A stretch of DNA of 64,000 nucleotides, from contig JAHBTJ010000006.1 of the NCBI GenBank assembly GCA_019638595.1, positions 268,134-332,133 of the forward strand, read 5' to 3'. The DNA is from Chitinophagaceae bacterium (GTDB taxonomy: Bacteria > Bacteroidota > Bacteroidia > Chitinophagales > Chitinophagaceae). The translations under genes and the position numbers were made by a program. Under the pieces are notes generated by a model. The model was not told the origin of the DNA. It saw only the letters and a list, made by a program, of their open reading frames with translations, and searched no databases. Within the stretch, counting starts at the first letter, position 1; every line of letters begins with the position of its first letter. Below, one piece after another: positions 55,571 through 62,765 of this stretch.

Positions 55571-56122
55571 ATGAAGCGGGAACTTTCAATATGCCTTATG
55601 TGTATACTTATATTTTTATTGCCCAATTGTAAAAGCACAAATAATTCAGGTGCCAACAAAGAGGCAGAGGAGAATACGCAAAAATTCACAGAGGCTATGA
55701 CCCGGCTTAAAAATGAAGTGTACAAATCAGTAAATAGTGTAAAGCAATCATCAGAAATAGACTCTTCAGCCCGAAACAAATTAATGCAGGACTATAAAAA
55801 GATACAGGATAGCTTTAACTCAAATTATGATGAAGTTTTGGATAATATAGATTTGGATTTGCTTACGCAGGGTAAATGTATTATAAGAGGGTACAAAAAA
55901 GTTCTGGCTCCCTTTGAAGAAAAGTTTCTGTCATCGGCACAAATGGCAAGCAATTTCAACCAGGATGTAATTTTAGCGCGGGGAGGCGCTACCATTGGTG
56001 TGTATAACTGGGGCGAGGCCATTATCGGACTCCTGAAAGAAATTGCCAAATACAGAATAAAGGCCTGTAAGTCGAATATTGAAAACCTAAAGTTTAAAAA
56101 TTGGCAGGAAATACAGTTATGA
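55571..56122 (+). CDS. Lipoprotein of unknown function
   Basis: 183 residues. The signal ends in a lipobox FLLPNC (about residue 19), so it is lipid-anchored, probably facing periplasm or outer surface. The mature part is helical and charged (EENTQKFTEAMTRLKNEVY) with a mid segment QGKCIIRGYKKVLAPFEE and a weakly hydrophobic end. No family recognised. Its stop overlaps the start of the metallopeptidase by 4 bases, so the two are coupled. Confidence 0.65.
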   Translation: MKRELSICLMCILIFLLPNCKSTNNSGANKEAEENTQKFTEAMTRLKNEVYKSVNSVKQSSEIDSSARNKLMQDYKKIQDSFNSNYDEVLDNIDLDLLTQGKCIIRGYKKVLAPFEEKFLSSAQMASNFNQDVILARGGATIGVYNWGEAIIGLLKEIAKYRIKACKSNIENLKFKNWQEIQL

Positions 56123-57027
56123 AATTTCTACTTCTGATAGTTTTTGTGCTCCCATGCAATAAAGAATTGTTTTCTCAATCCGAAACCAATATCAGAATTA
56201 AAACAAGGCTGGATTCTGTATTTAACTTAAAGGATGTAAAAATTAATTTTAATTCGAGCGAAAACGAAATAACAACGTTTCAAACAAAAATTGAACTCCC
56301 TGAAAACAGAATTAAAAGCATCGTAAGGGAATATAATCTGCCGTCAGATTCCTTTATAATTGAAGGAATTCTTTCCCACGAATATGGCCATATACTGCAG
56401 TTTCAAAATGGTATGAATATGAAAGACGGAACGGAGTTGATGCTTAGAGAACTACATGCAGATTTAATGGCGGGGTTTTACTTGTCAAATTTTTATAAGG
56501 AAGCGTATTTGAAGAATATCACTTCTACCGCTGAAATTATCAAAGCAGTTTGCAGATTTTTTCAGGAACGTAACAAAAGTCATCCGTCAATTTATCTCAT
56601 CGTTTCTATGTTAATAAACAGCGGAATAAATTATACATATAACCCGAAATATTTTGGAGGGAATTATACGGACACTATTAAATTTATGAGATATGCAGCA
56701 TATTGGGAAGGGCTTAGGAAGTCGGAAAACACCTCAATAGCTTCAGTTTACACAAGTGGAAAAGGATATATTGATGGTCTTATAGCTGACAGGAACTCTA
56801 AAACGACTTACAGGGTTTTTGTTGCCTTGGGGTTAGACTTGATAAACAATATTTTAAATGGTAATTATGACTGTAAAAGATCTGTAAAAGAGGTTTCCAA
56901 TAAAATTTCACAAATGGATTTTTTAACCGATAAAGAAAAACAACTTTCTCAAGTAGCTCTTGCAATGCTTGGTAATTGTTGTTCTGGTTCGCAAAGTACA
57001 ATCCTAAAACTCTTTGGCTTTCATTAA
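56119..57027 (+). CDS. Exported zinc metallopeptidase-like protein (HExxH)
   Basis: 302 residues from the ATG at 56119, inside the stop of the lipoprotein gene (ATGA). A signal peptide covers about 1-20. The zinc site is SHEYGHILQF (about residue 91), and ELHADLMAGFY (about 113) provides a distal acidic residue in the E-L-x-A-D-x-x-A-G pattern known from YpfJ-type neutral zinc metallopeptidases. A strong hairpin terminator follows 10 bases after the stop. Substrate unknown; the four or five exported partners upstream are natural candidates. Confidence 0.8.
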   Translation: MKFLLLIVFVLPCNKELFSQSETNIRIKTRLDSVFNLKDVKINFNSSENEITTFQTKIELPENRIKSIVREYNLPSDSFIIEGILSHEYGHILQFQNGMNMKDGTELMLRELHADLMAGFYLSNFYKEAYLKNITSTAEIIKAVCRFFQERNKSHPSIYLIVSMLINSGINYTYNPKYFGGNYTDTIKFMRYAAYWEGLRKSENTSIASVYTSGKGYIDGLIADRNSKTTYRVFVALGLDLINNILNGNYDCKRSVKEVSNKISQMDFLTDKEKQLSQVALAMLGNCCSGSQSTILKLFGFH

Positions 57028-57037
57028 AAGTGCTAAA

Positions 57038-57089
57038 AAACCTATAAGCTTTGCAGCGCTGATATGCCGGCGGCAAAGCTTATAGGTTT
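57038..57089 (+). terminator. Strong hairpin ending the exported-protein operon
   Basis: AAACCTATAAGCTTTGC and its exact reverse complement form a 17-bp stem around an 18-base loop. It lies 10 bases after the metallopeptidase stop. The T-rich end TTTATATT follows. Confidence 0.75.
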
Positions 57090-57120
57090 ATATTCTATAA
57101 TCATACCGTTGAATGCGTAA

Positions 57121-57291
57121 CTATCTTTGCAGGAATTTGGCAGGAACAGGATGATCCTTTAAAAATTTCTTTGCTTTTTTATCCTTTTCACGGAAATAAG
57201 AAGCCCCGGCATATTTCGCCATTTTTTCCTCATCGCGACTTTCTATCGCAGCTTTGTTAAGTTTATCTTTGTTTATTAACTTATTGCTCAT
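57121..57291 (-). CDS. Small basic protein of 56 residues
   Basis: The frame from ATG at 57291 to a TAG at 57121 encodes 56 residues, lysine-rich, with helical patterns (NKAAIESRDEEKMAKY, KKAKKFLKDHPV). It ends PAKFLQR. It lies 32 bases downstream of the DUF6934 gene on the same strand. Coding character is supported by the regular composition and the tight placing; no family recognised. Confidence 0.5.
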   Translation of the reverse strand: MSNKLINKDKLNKAAIESRDEEKMAKYAGASYFREKDKKAKKFLKDHPVPAKFLQR

Positions 57292-57323
57292 AGTACAATA
57301 TCCTTACTTCTATAAAGATACAA

Positions 57324-57770
57324 TTATTTACGTTTTATTAAAAACGCTTCGTAATTAACCCCGTTTTCAAAGATTTGCCATTCCCCGCCAACATAGCCAA
57401 TTACTTCAAATTCAAGCAAGATTTTTTTATAAAAAGCTGCAATCCCCATCTGGTATAGCCTTGTACGGGATGGAGTGCTTCCCTGTGCAAAAACAAAAGC
57501 ATCCGGGTGGTGCATGGTAAAATCAATTACGGTTTCAGCTACTGTTGCTAGTACTTTCTGACGATCTTTATTATTGCTCTTAATTTTATCGTTTATATTA
57601 TCAGTTTCAGTATCCAGATCTCCAAAACCCAGGTTAAATATTCTCACCGGCGAATCTTCTATAAGTTTATAGCGAACTACTTTTTTAATAACCCCCTTAG
57701 GGCCCTCACTAAGGAACTCATAATAGAATACTTCGGGAAGCTTTTGGAAATCATACTTATCATCGCTCAT
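57324..57770 (-). CDS. DUF6934 family protein
   Basis: 148 residues. The N-terminus has YYEFLSEGPKG and FNLGFGDLD, and the centre KVLATVAETVIDF then FAQGSTPSRTRLYQMGI, and the end NGVNYEAFLIKRK. These are the marks of DUF6934 as I know it, a Bacteroidota family of unknown function often placed beside toxin-antitoxin genes. It begins 2 bases after the stop of a truncated zeta-toxin frame, so it has slipped into that toxin's place. Its biochemical role is unknown. Confidence 0.75.
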   Translation of the reverse strand: MSDDKYDFQKLPEVFYYEFLSEGPKGVIKKVVRYKLIEDSPVRIFNLGFGDLDTETDNINDKIKSNNKDRQKVLATVAETVIDFTMHHPDAFVFAQGSTPSRTRLYQMGIAAFYKKILLEFEVIGYVGGEWQIFENGVNYEAFLIKRK

Positions 57771-57772
57771 AG

Positions 57773-57883
57773 TTAGCTTTTTTCGATAATACCTTCAACA
57801 ACATTCACCCCTTCAACAGCTGCTTGATAAAAAGTGGTTTTACCGGCTCCATTAGGGCCTGCAAGAATGTAAAGCGTAGGCAT
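57773..57883 (-). pseudogene. Truncated zeta-toxin-like ATPase, N-terminus only
   Basis: 36 residues from the ATG at 57883. It begins MPTLYILAGPNGAGKTTFYQ, the P-loop of zeta toxin/AAA kinases (UDP-GlcNAc kinase family), then stops after VEGIIEKS. Zeta toxins are about 200 residues, so about 80% is lost. Its start overlaps the stop of a 48-residue upstream frame (TAATG), the usual antitoxin-toxin junction. It cannot be active. Confidence 0.8.
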
Positions 57884-58029
57884 TAGCTATGTTTGGCAAC
57901 ATATTTTAAAACTATTTTTTTATGCGTTTTTGGGTTTTCTTCAATCAATTGCCCGTTTTGAACATAAATAATATTACTGCCAGCCTTTTCAGCTTTATAA
58001 CGTAAAAACTGCTTTAGTGCGGCTTGCAT
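57883..58029 (-). CDS. Small antitoxin-like protein before the zeta remnant
   Basis: 48 residues from the ATG at 58029 (MQAALKQFLRYKAEK). It ends in HKKIVLKYVAKHS. A longer frame to 58113 exists but is not needed. Small lysine-rich proteins of this kind precede zeta-type toxins in Bacteroidota. Its stop and the toxin start share one base (TAATG). With the toxin destroyed it may be a relic. Confidence 0.55.
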   Translation of the reverse strand: MQAALKQFLRYKAEKAGSNIIYVQNGQLIEENPKTHKKIVLKYVAKHS

Positions 58030-58102
58030 TTTTGTAAGGTCAATATATATTTGAAGCAGGCATAAACCAAAGATACAATTTCCCGGGATAAGTAAAAACC
58101 GC

Positions 58103-58135
58103 AGGGTTTCCAACCTTCAAAAGGTTAGTAACCCT
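58103..58135. repeat. Imperfect palindrome of the AACCTT family
   Basis: AGGGTTTCCAACCTT and AAGGTTAGTAACCCT pair over 13 of 15 positions with a CAA loop. It resembles the 13-bp palindrome at 50754 and lies just beside the Uma2 remnant. Confidence 0.55.
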
Positions 58136-58157
58136 ATTCAACCCGCTCACGCATAAT

Positions 58158-58351
58158 TTATATGCTTTCCAGTTGTACACCATTGTAAATATCTCCTAAA
58201 GCAATTTCCTCGTTAATGATTTTGATATAAAGCATTTCTTCCACTGAGTTATATTCCTCCAGTTCCCAATGGTTAATCTCATTCAGGCGGAATATTTCAA
58301 TATGCATGCTTTCGGAATCAACCAGTATATATTCTTTCAGTGTAGGTATAT
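58158..58351 (-). pseudogene. Uma2 remnant, C-terminal third only
   Basis: 194 bases match the 3' part of the Uma2 genes at 50790 and 59707, beginning in the segment encoding [10 protein letters not shown] and running to a stop at 58158. The match ends abruptly at GGTATAT (58345-58351), after which the DNA changes to the TATTGC-rich promoter of the next gene. The C-terminal residues ([12 protein letters not shown]) have drifted from both full copies. Confidence 0.8.
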
Positions 58352-58415
58352 TGCAATAACGATTTGATCCTCGACTATAGATAGATTTGTAAACATCTGA
58401 AAATCAAAAAATATT

Positions 58416-58492
58416 GCGTATTGCGATGGGCGATATTTTGTTTGATAAGGTTCGGAATAAGCAGTAATATTGCATATCGCAATACGCGATAT
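58416..58492 (+). promoter_or_regulatory. Operator region of the HTH-nucleotidyltransferase pair
   Basis: GCGTATTGCGAT at 58416-58427 is repeated inverted as ATCGCAATACGC at 58476-58487. Within the second copy ATATCGC-N5-GCGATAT (58474-58492) is a perfect inverted repeat. The ATG is at 58498. Repeated TATTGC units make this an operator array, likely for the HTH product. Confidence 0.7.
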
Positions 58493-58497
58493 TGCAC

Positions 58498-59022
58498 ATG
58501 AAACACGGAATGATACAATTAAAACCGCAGGATATCGTGCTGCTGCTAAAGATCATCAGCATGAATGATACCGGCTGGAATCAGAAATCCGCTGCCCGGT
58601 CTTTGGGCATGAGCCAGTCAGAAGTGAGCGATTCCGTGGCTCGTTCCAGGTATGCCGGATTACTGGATATCACAGGCAAAATAGTTATGAAAAGCGCATT
58701 GCTTGAATTATTATCTCATGGCATACCCTATGTTTTTCCGCAAAAGCCCGGTGCGGTAGTGCGGGGACTGCCTACAGCACATTCCGCATCGCCGCTTAAA
58801 GAACAAATACAAAGCACGGAAATATATGTGTGGCCCTATGCCGAGGGTAATGTGCGGGGGCATGGCATCCAGCCCCTGTATCCTTCGGTACCCAAAGCTG
58901 TATTGAACGATCCTGTGTTATACGAACTGCTGGTACTGATCGATGCCTTGCGGGTAGGCAGGGCAAGAGAAAAAGAGCTGGCATTGGCGATACTGAAAAA
59001 AAAATTCGGCATTGGCGAATAG
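58498..59022 (+). CDS. HTH protein, antitoxin-like partner of the nucleotidyltransferase
   Basis: 174 residues from the ATG at 58498 (an ATG at 58510 is also possible). The N-terminal 60 residues form an HTH: VLLLKIISMNDTGWNQKSAARSLGMSQSEVSDSV. A linker and a C-terminal helical part follow (VLYELLVLIDALRVGRAREKELA). It overlaps the downstream nucleotidyltransferase by 11 bases. The operator with TATTGC repeats lies directly upstream, so it is likely autoregulated. The plan (HTH plus nucleotidyltransferase) is that of AbiEi/AbiEii-like systems, though the HTH protein is not AbiEi by any motif I can see. Confidence 0.75.
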   Translation: MKHGMIQLKPQDIVLLLKIISMNDTGWNQKSAARSLGMSQSEVSDSVARSRYAGLLDITGKIVMKSALLELLSHGIPYVFPQKPGAVVRGLPTAHSASPLKEQIQSTEIYVWPYAEGNVRGHGIQPLYPSVPKAVLNDPVLYELLVLIDALRVGRAREKELALAILKKKFGIGE

Positions 59023-59698
59023 AAATATCAATATTGCCATAATAGCAGAAATAGCGGCGACCCTGCAGCATTTAAACCGGCAGGTGGTATTTGTGGGCGG
59101 CGCTGTTATCAGCCTCTATGCCAACGATCCGGCTCCGGATGAGGTACGCCCCACAGATGATGTGGATATTGCATTGCATATAGTGACGCTTAACGACTGG
59201 CAGCAAACCATCGAAAAATTGCTGGCGCTGGGGTTTTATCCCGACCCGGAAAGGCATACCATCAACAGTTACAGATACAAAAACATACCTGTAGATATTA
59301 TGAGTGCAGCAGCAGGTCCCTGGGGACCAACGAACCGTTGGTATAAACCGGGCTTTGAAAACCTGTGGAAAGCAAATGCTGAAGAACAAACAGTGTATAT
59401 ACTTTCGGCGCCCTGCTTCCTCGCCACTAAATTTGAAGCGTTTCATAACAGGGGAAAAGATTACAGGACCAGTCATGATATGGAAGACATCATTTATGTA
59501 CTGGATAACAGAACCACCATTGTGGAAGAGACGGCACAGGCTGATCCTTCTGTCAGAAATTTTCTGATACATGAATTAGATCGTTTGATAACAACGGGTA
59601 TACTTGAGGAAGTATTGATGGCACATATCAATCCATTAATGCTGAAAGAAAGAATTCCTCTTGTAAAACAAAAAATTAAACAGATACTGAACCCCTGA
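59012..59698 (+). CDS. AbiEii/MenT-like nucleotidyltransferase
   Basis: 228 residues with a TTG start at 59012 that overlaps the HTH gene by 11 bases. The N-terminus has VVFVGGAVISLY (about residue 25) and PTDDVDIAL (about 47), the GG...DxD polymerase-beta-fold motif of AbiEii/AbiGii-type toxins. A further acidic residue may lie in IPVDIMSAA (about 92). LATKFEAFHNRGKDYRTSHDMEDI (its second part about 148) carries the K-x-x-A/D and D-x-x-D helices of the family. Such enzymes modify tRNA ends or proteins and stop translation; target here unknown. Confidence 0.85.
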   Translation: MANRNINIAIIAEIAATLQHLNRQVVFVGGAVISLYANDPAPDEVRPTDDVDIALHIVTLNDWQQTIEKLLALGFYPDPERHTINSYRYKNIPVDIMSAAAGPWGPTNRWYKPGFENLWKANAEEQTVYILSAPCFLATKFEAFHNRGKDYRTSHDMEDIIYVLDNRTTIVEETAQADPSVRNFLIHELDRLITTGILEEVLMAHINPLMLKERIPLVKQKIKQILNP

Positions 59699-59706
59699 TA
59701 GAGGAG

Positions 59707-60300
59707 CTACCTTTCCAGCTTCACATCCACATAAATATCCGCTAAAGAAATATTCTCATTAATGGTTTTGATATAAAGCATTTCTTCCACTGAGTTATAT
59801 TCCTCCAGTTCCCAATGGTTAATTTTATTCAGGCGGAATATTTCAATATGCATGCTTTCGGAATCAACCAGTATATATTCTTTCAGTGTGGGTATATCTC
59901 GGTACAGCTTAAACTTTTCGCCGCGGTCGTAGTTTTTGGTGGAGGGAGAAAGTATTTCAATGATCACTGCCGGGTTTAAAACATTCCAGTTGTCATTGTT
60001 GAGCGTTTCCGGCTCGCCGCAAATAATGGAAATATCGGGGTAGGTGAAAAGCGTATTGGCTTCTATGTGTATGCGCATATCACTTCCATATGGTCTACAT
60101 TTCTTCCCTTTTAATTTTATTCCCAGTTCAGTAAACAGGTTTCCTGCGATGGTAATGTGAGGAACTTTGGGGCCGGACATGGCAAATATCTGGCCCTTAT
60201 AATACTCATGCTTTTCAGTAGCAGCTTCTTCCATTGCAAGGTATTCTTCAATGGTAAATTTTTGTTTGCCGTAAGCAACGGCCGGTTCCCGTACTTCCAT
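59707..60300 (-). CDS. Uma2 family nuclease-like protein, copy 2
   Basis: 197 residues, about 91% identical to copy 1 at 50790 by eye. The same active-site pattern is present: [19 protein letters not shown] and [13 protein letters not shown]. It ends 8 bases from the convergent nucleotidyltransferase gene. Its start lies 23 bases from an IS-type terminal repeat at 60324. Difference from copy 1 is concentrated in the C-terminal 50 residues. Confidence 0.88.
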   Translation of the reverse strand: MEVREPAVAYGKQKFTIEEYLAMEEAATEKHEYYKGQIFAMSGPKVPHITIAGNLFTELGIKLKGKKCRPYGSDMRIHIEANTLFTYPDISIICGEPETLNNDNWNVLNPAVIIEILSPSTKNYDRGEKFKLYRDIPTLKEYILVDSESMHIEIFRLNKINHWELEEYNSVEEMLYIKTINENISLADIYVDVKLER

Positions 60301-60323
60301 AGTATAAAAATACGATTATTTAT

Positions 60324-60341
60324 GGGGCTGACCAAAAAGGT
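60324..60341. repeat. Solo IS1182-type terminal repeat outside the IS
   Basis: GGGGCTGACCAAAAAGGT matches exactly the reverse complement of the right end of the IS at 62731-62748, and better than the closer left end at 60929. So an 18-bp perfect inverted repeat spans 60324-62748. Confidence 0.75.
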
Positions 60342-60475
60342 CCTTGCGAGTACCCAACCTGTGGCAGGTAAAATATATAGATGATATTAAAATGCATTAC
60401 TGTAAAAAAAGCAGACTTATGGGCTATACCACTTGGTCAATCGCCTGAACGCTATTTTGTTGTTATGCAAGGGTA

Positions 60476-60706
60476 GCCCCATACGGGGCAAATAAAGCCA
60501 CCGGCATTTTTACTACAAACGGGGAACCGCTACGCGGCAGCATGCCGGTTGCAGCTTATAAGTTCCCGGCTTACAGGTTACAACATTCATTATTCACTGT
60601 TGCCTGTTCACTCATTCTCCAGGCTTCGTTGCTTTCTTTTCTGTGCCATCGGCACAACCCGTTTGTAAACAAAGCGGTTAATGTTTCAATTATGCGCCAT
60701 CGGCGC
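60476..60706. repeat. Group of short hairpins with varying stems
   Basis: Four small hairpins lie in an otherwise gene-free stretch of 710 bp: GCCCC-ATAC-GGGGC (60476), CCGC-TAC-GCGG (60527), GTGCC-ATC-GGCAC (60643) and GCGCC-ATC-GGCGC (60694). Stems differ by compensating changes while the ATC/ATAC/TAC loop is kept. GTTTGTAAAC (60661) is a further palindrome. No gene is seen in 60301-60928. Confidence 0.5.
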
Positions 60707-60928
60707 TACCCTTGTCATACAAAAGAAGGCTGGTAAAAAACTTGATTTTCAATTCATCCGCAATAATGTCATTACAATCTGCCGCGGCCATTCATCTGGC
60801 TGTTTAATTAACCTGCCAATCTCACTTTTTCAACCATAATTTCAGATGCAAGGCAAAACGCTGAGACGTTTTTTGTCCGTAAAAACAATTTTTATTTTTA
60901 CTCTTTCAAGGGCGCATTTCAAATTTTC

Positions 60929-62749
60929 GGGGGCTGCCCAAAAAGATCAGCCCTATTCTTTTGGAAGCAACAGGGCTGAGGTGTAATTTTAGATACCACT
61001 CAAAAAATTACATGGCAAAAATAAAGTCCCCGGTTGTATTTAAGCAGTATAATCAGCAACAAAGTTTATTATTACCGCCATCACTCACAGAACTGATCGG
61101 CGAAAAGCACCTGGTACGAGTAGTTAATGAGGTAGTGGAGAGGATGGATATCAGCGATTTAATTAATCTTTATGAAGGAGGTGGTACCAGCGCCTACCAT
61201 CCCCGGATGCTGTTAAAAGTACTGTTATATGCATATAGCGTTAAAATCTACACGGGTCGTAAAATAGCCCGGGCACTGGGTCAGGATATTCATTTTATGT
61301 GGCTTAGCGGGATGAGCCGTCCGGACTTCCGCACCATCAATAATTTTCGCAGCAGCAAAGCCAAAGCGGTAATAGAAGTATTGTTTAAGGAACTATTGGA
61401 GTTCCTGCTGGAGCACAGCTATATTAAAATGGAAAATTACTTCTGTGATGGCAGCACCTTTCGGGCCGATGCCAACGGGCACAAAATGATCTGGAAAAAA
61501 AATGCAGAACGTTATAAAGGGAATACCGAAGAAAAATGCAGGCAATTATTTAAACAAATAGATGAACTGAACACTCAGGAGGATAGCCGGTATGGCAATA
61601 GCAACCTGGAGGAAAATGGAGAGGCGTCCACCGTTACAAAAGAGGCGATCAATGAACAGGTATCCCGGCTCAATGAAAAGCTTAAAACAACAACAGATAA
61701 AAGAACCCAACGAAAAGCAGCAACGATAAAAAAGCAGCTTGAGGAAGCAGAAAGCAAAATAGATAAATACGATGCTCAGATCAGCCAGGCTGGAAAACGC
61801 AGTGGTTATAACAAAACAGATGTTGATGCCAGTGCCATGATGATGAAAAACAAAGTAGAGATCCTTCCGGCTTATAATGTGCTGGCTGGCAGTGAAGAGC
61901 AGTTTATTACCGGTGTGAGCGTGCATCAAAACACCAATGACGGGGTATGCTTCAAAGACCATATGGAACAGGCTGCCGTGCAACAACCCATTGCTCCTGA
62001 CAGGGTGATAGCCGATAGTATCTTTGGAACAGAGCAAAACTATGAACTGCTCGCAGCCAAACAGATAGAAAACTACCTGAAATTCCCTATTTATCATGCA
62101 GAACAAACAAAACGCTATAAAAGCAATCCCTTTCTCAAAGACAACTTCCCTTATGACCCTTTAACGGACAGCTATGAGTGCCCCAATGGCTTGCGGCTCG
62201 TTTTTAAAGGCAAACATCAACAAACACATAAGCGTACAGCTTACCAATCGGTTATCAAAGCATATGAATGTACCGATTGTAGGGGTTGTTCTTTTTACCA
62301 GCAATGTTGCAAATCTACCAGGGGTGAAAATCGCCTGATACAAATAAATGAAAAACTGGAAGATTATAAACAACAAGCCCGCCAGAATCTGGGAACAGAA
62401 AAAGGCATCCGGTTAAAAAAACAGCGCAGTATTGAGATCGAAAGTTGTTTTGGCGATATCAAACATAATATGGGCTTTAGGCGCTTCCATTTACGTGGAT
62501 TAAAGAAGGTGAAAACAGAAATGATCCTGGTAGCCATGGCACATAACCTCAGGAAAGTTCACCTCAAAGGGCTTCAAAAGGCAGCTTAAAACGAAAATAG
62601 CCCTTAAAATTTAACTTCTCTATACTATAGCATCTCCTGCAGTTGGTATCCGCTTAAAATTATCATGCTCCTTTAAAAATATATAGCCCGCCAGAGCGAG
62701 CCATATATTTTTCATTTTTTGAGGTTCCCAACCTTTTTGGTCAGCCCCC
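60929..62749 (+). mobile_element. IS1182 family insertion sequence
   Basis: The left end GGGGGCTGCCCAAAAAGAT (60929) and the right end (reverse complement GGGGGCTGACCAAAAAGGT, 62731-62749) are inverted repeats with two mismatches. The transposase is intact between them. Size 1.8 kb fits the family. No clear target duplication is seen, and 60324 offers an alternative left end. Confidence 0.8.
61012..62589 (+). CDS. IS1182 family DDE transposase
   Basis: 525 residues from the ATG at 61012. Typical start PVVFKQYNQQQSLLLPPSL and GTSAYHPRMLLKVLLYAYS. The DDE triad is visible: FCDGSTFRADANG (about 163), DRVIADSIFGTEQNY (about 343) and IESCFGDIKHNMGFRRF (about 483). A coiled-coil insert (about 225-265) and the cysteine-rich segment CTDCRGCSFYQQCC (about 436) are normal in the family. 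No stop or frameshift, so it could be active. Confidence 0.95.
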   Translation: MAKIKSPVVFKQYNQQQSLLLPPSLTELIGEKHLVRVVNEVVERMDISDLINLYEGGGTSAYHPRMLLKVLLYAYSVKIYTGRKIARALGQDIHFMWLSGMSRPDFRTINNFRSSKAKAVIEVLFKELLEFLLEHSYIKMENYFCDGSTFRADANGHKMIWKKNAERYKGNTEEKCRQLFKQIDELNTQEDSRYGNSNLEENGEASTVTKEAINEQVSRLNEKLKTTTDKRTQRKAATIKKQLEEAESKIDKYDAQISQAGKRSGYNKTDVDASAMMMKNKVEILPAYNVLAGSEEQFITGVSVHQNTNDGVCFKDHMEQAAVQQPIAPDRVIADSIFGTEQNYELLAAKQIENYLKFPIYHAEQTKRYKSNPFLKDNFPYDPLTDSYECPNGLRLVFKGKHQQTHKRTAYQSVIKAYECTDCRGCSFYQQCCKSTRGENRLIQINEKLEDYKQQARQNLGTEKGIRLKKQRSIEIESCFGDIKHNMGFRRFHLRGLKKVKTEMILVAMAHNLRKVHLKGLQKAA

Positions 62750-62765
62750 CCGGCCAACTCAGCAG

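Noticed and set aside
60542-60736. A 64-codon frame near the IS
   Set aside because: It lies in the hairpin-rich stretch and its product (cysteine- and histidine-rich, no pattern) looks like chance.
60317-62760. Target-site duplication for the IS
   Set aside because: Flanks of either possible left end (TTAT or TTTC) do not match the right flank (CCGG), so none could be claimed.
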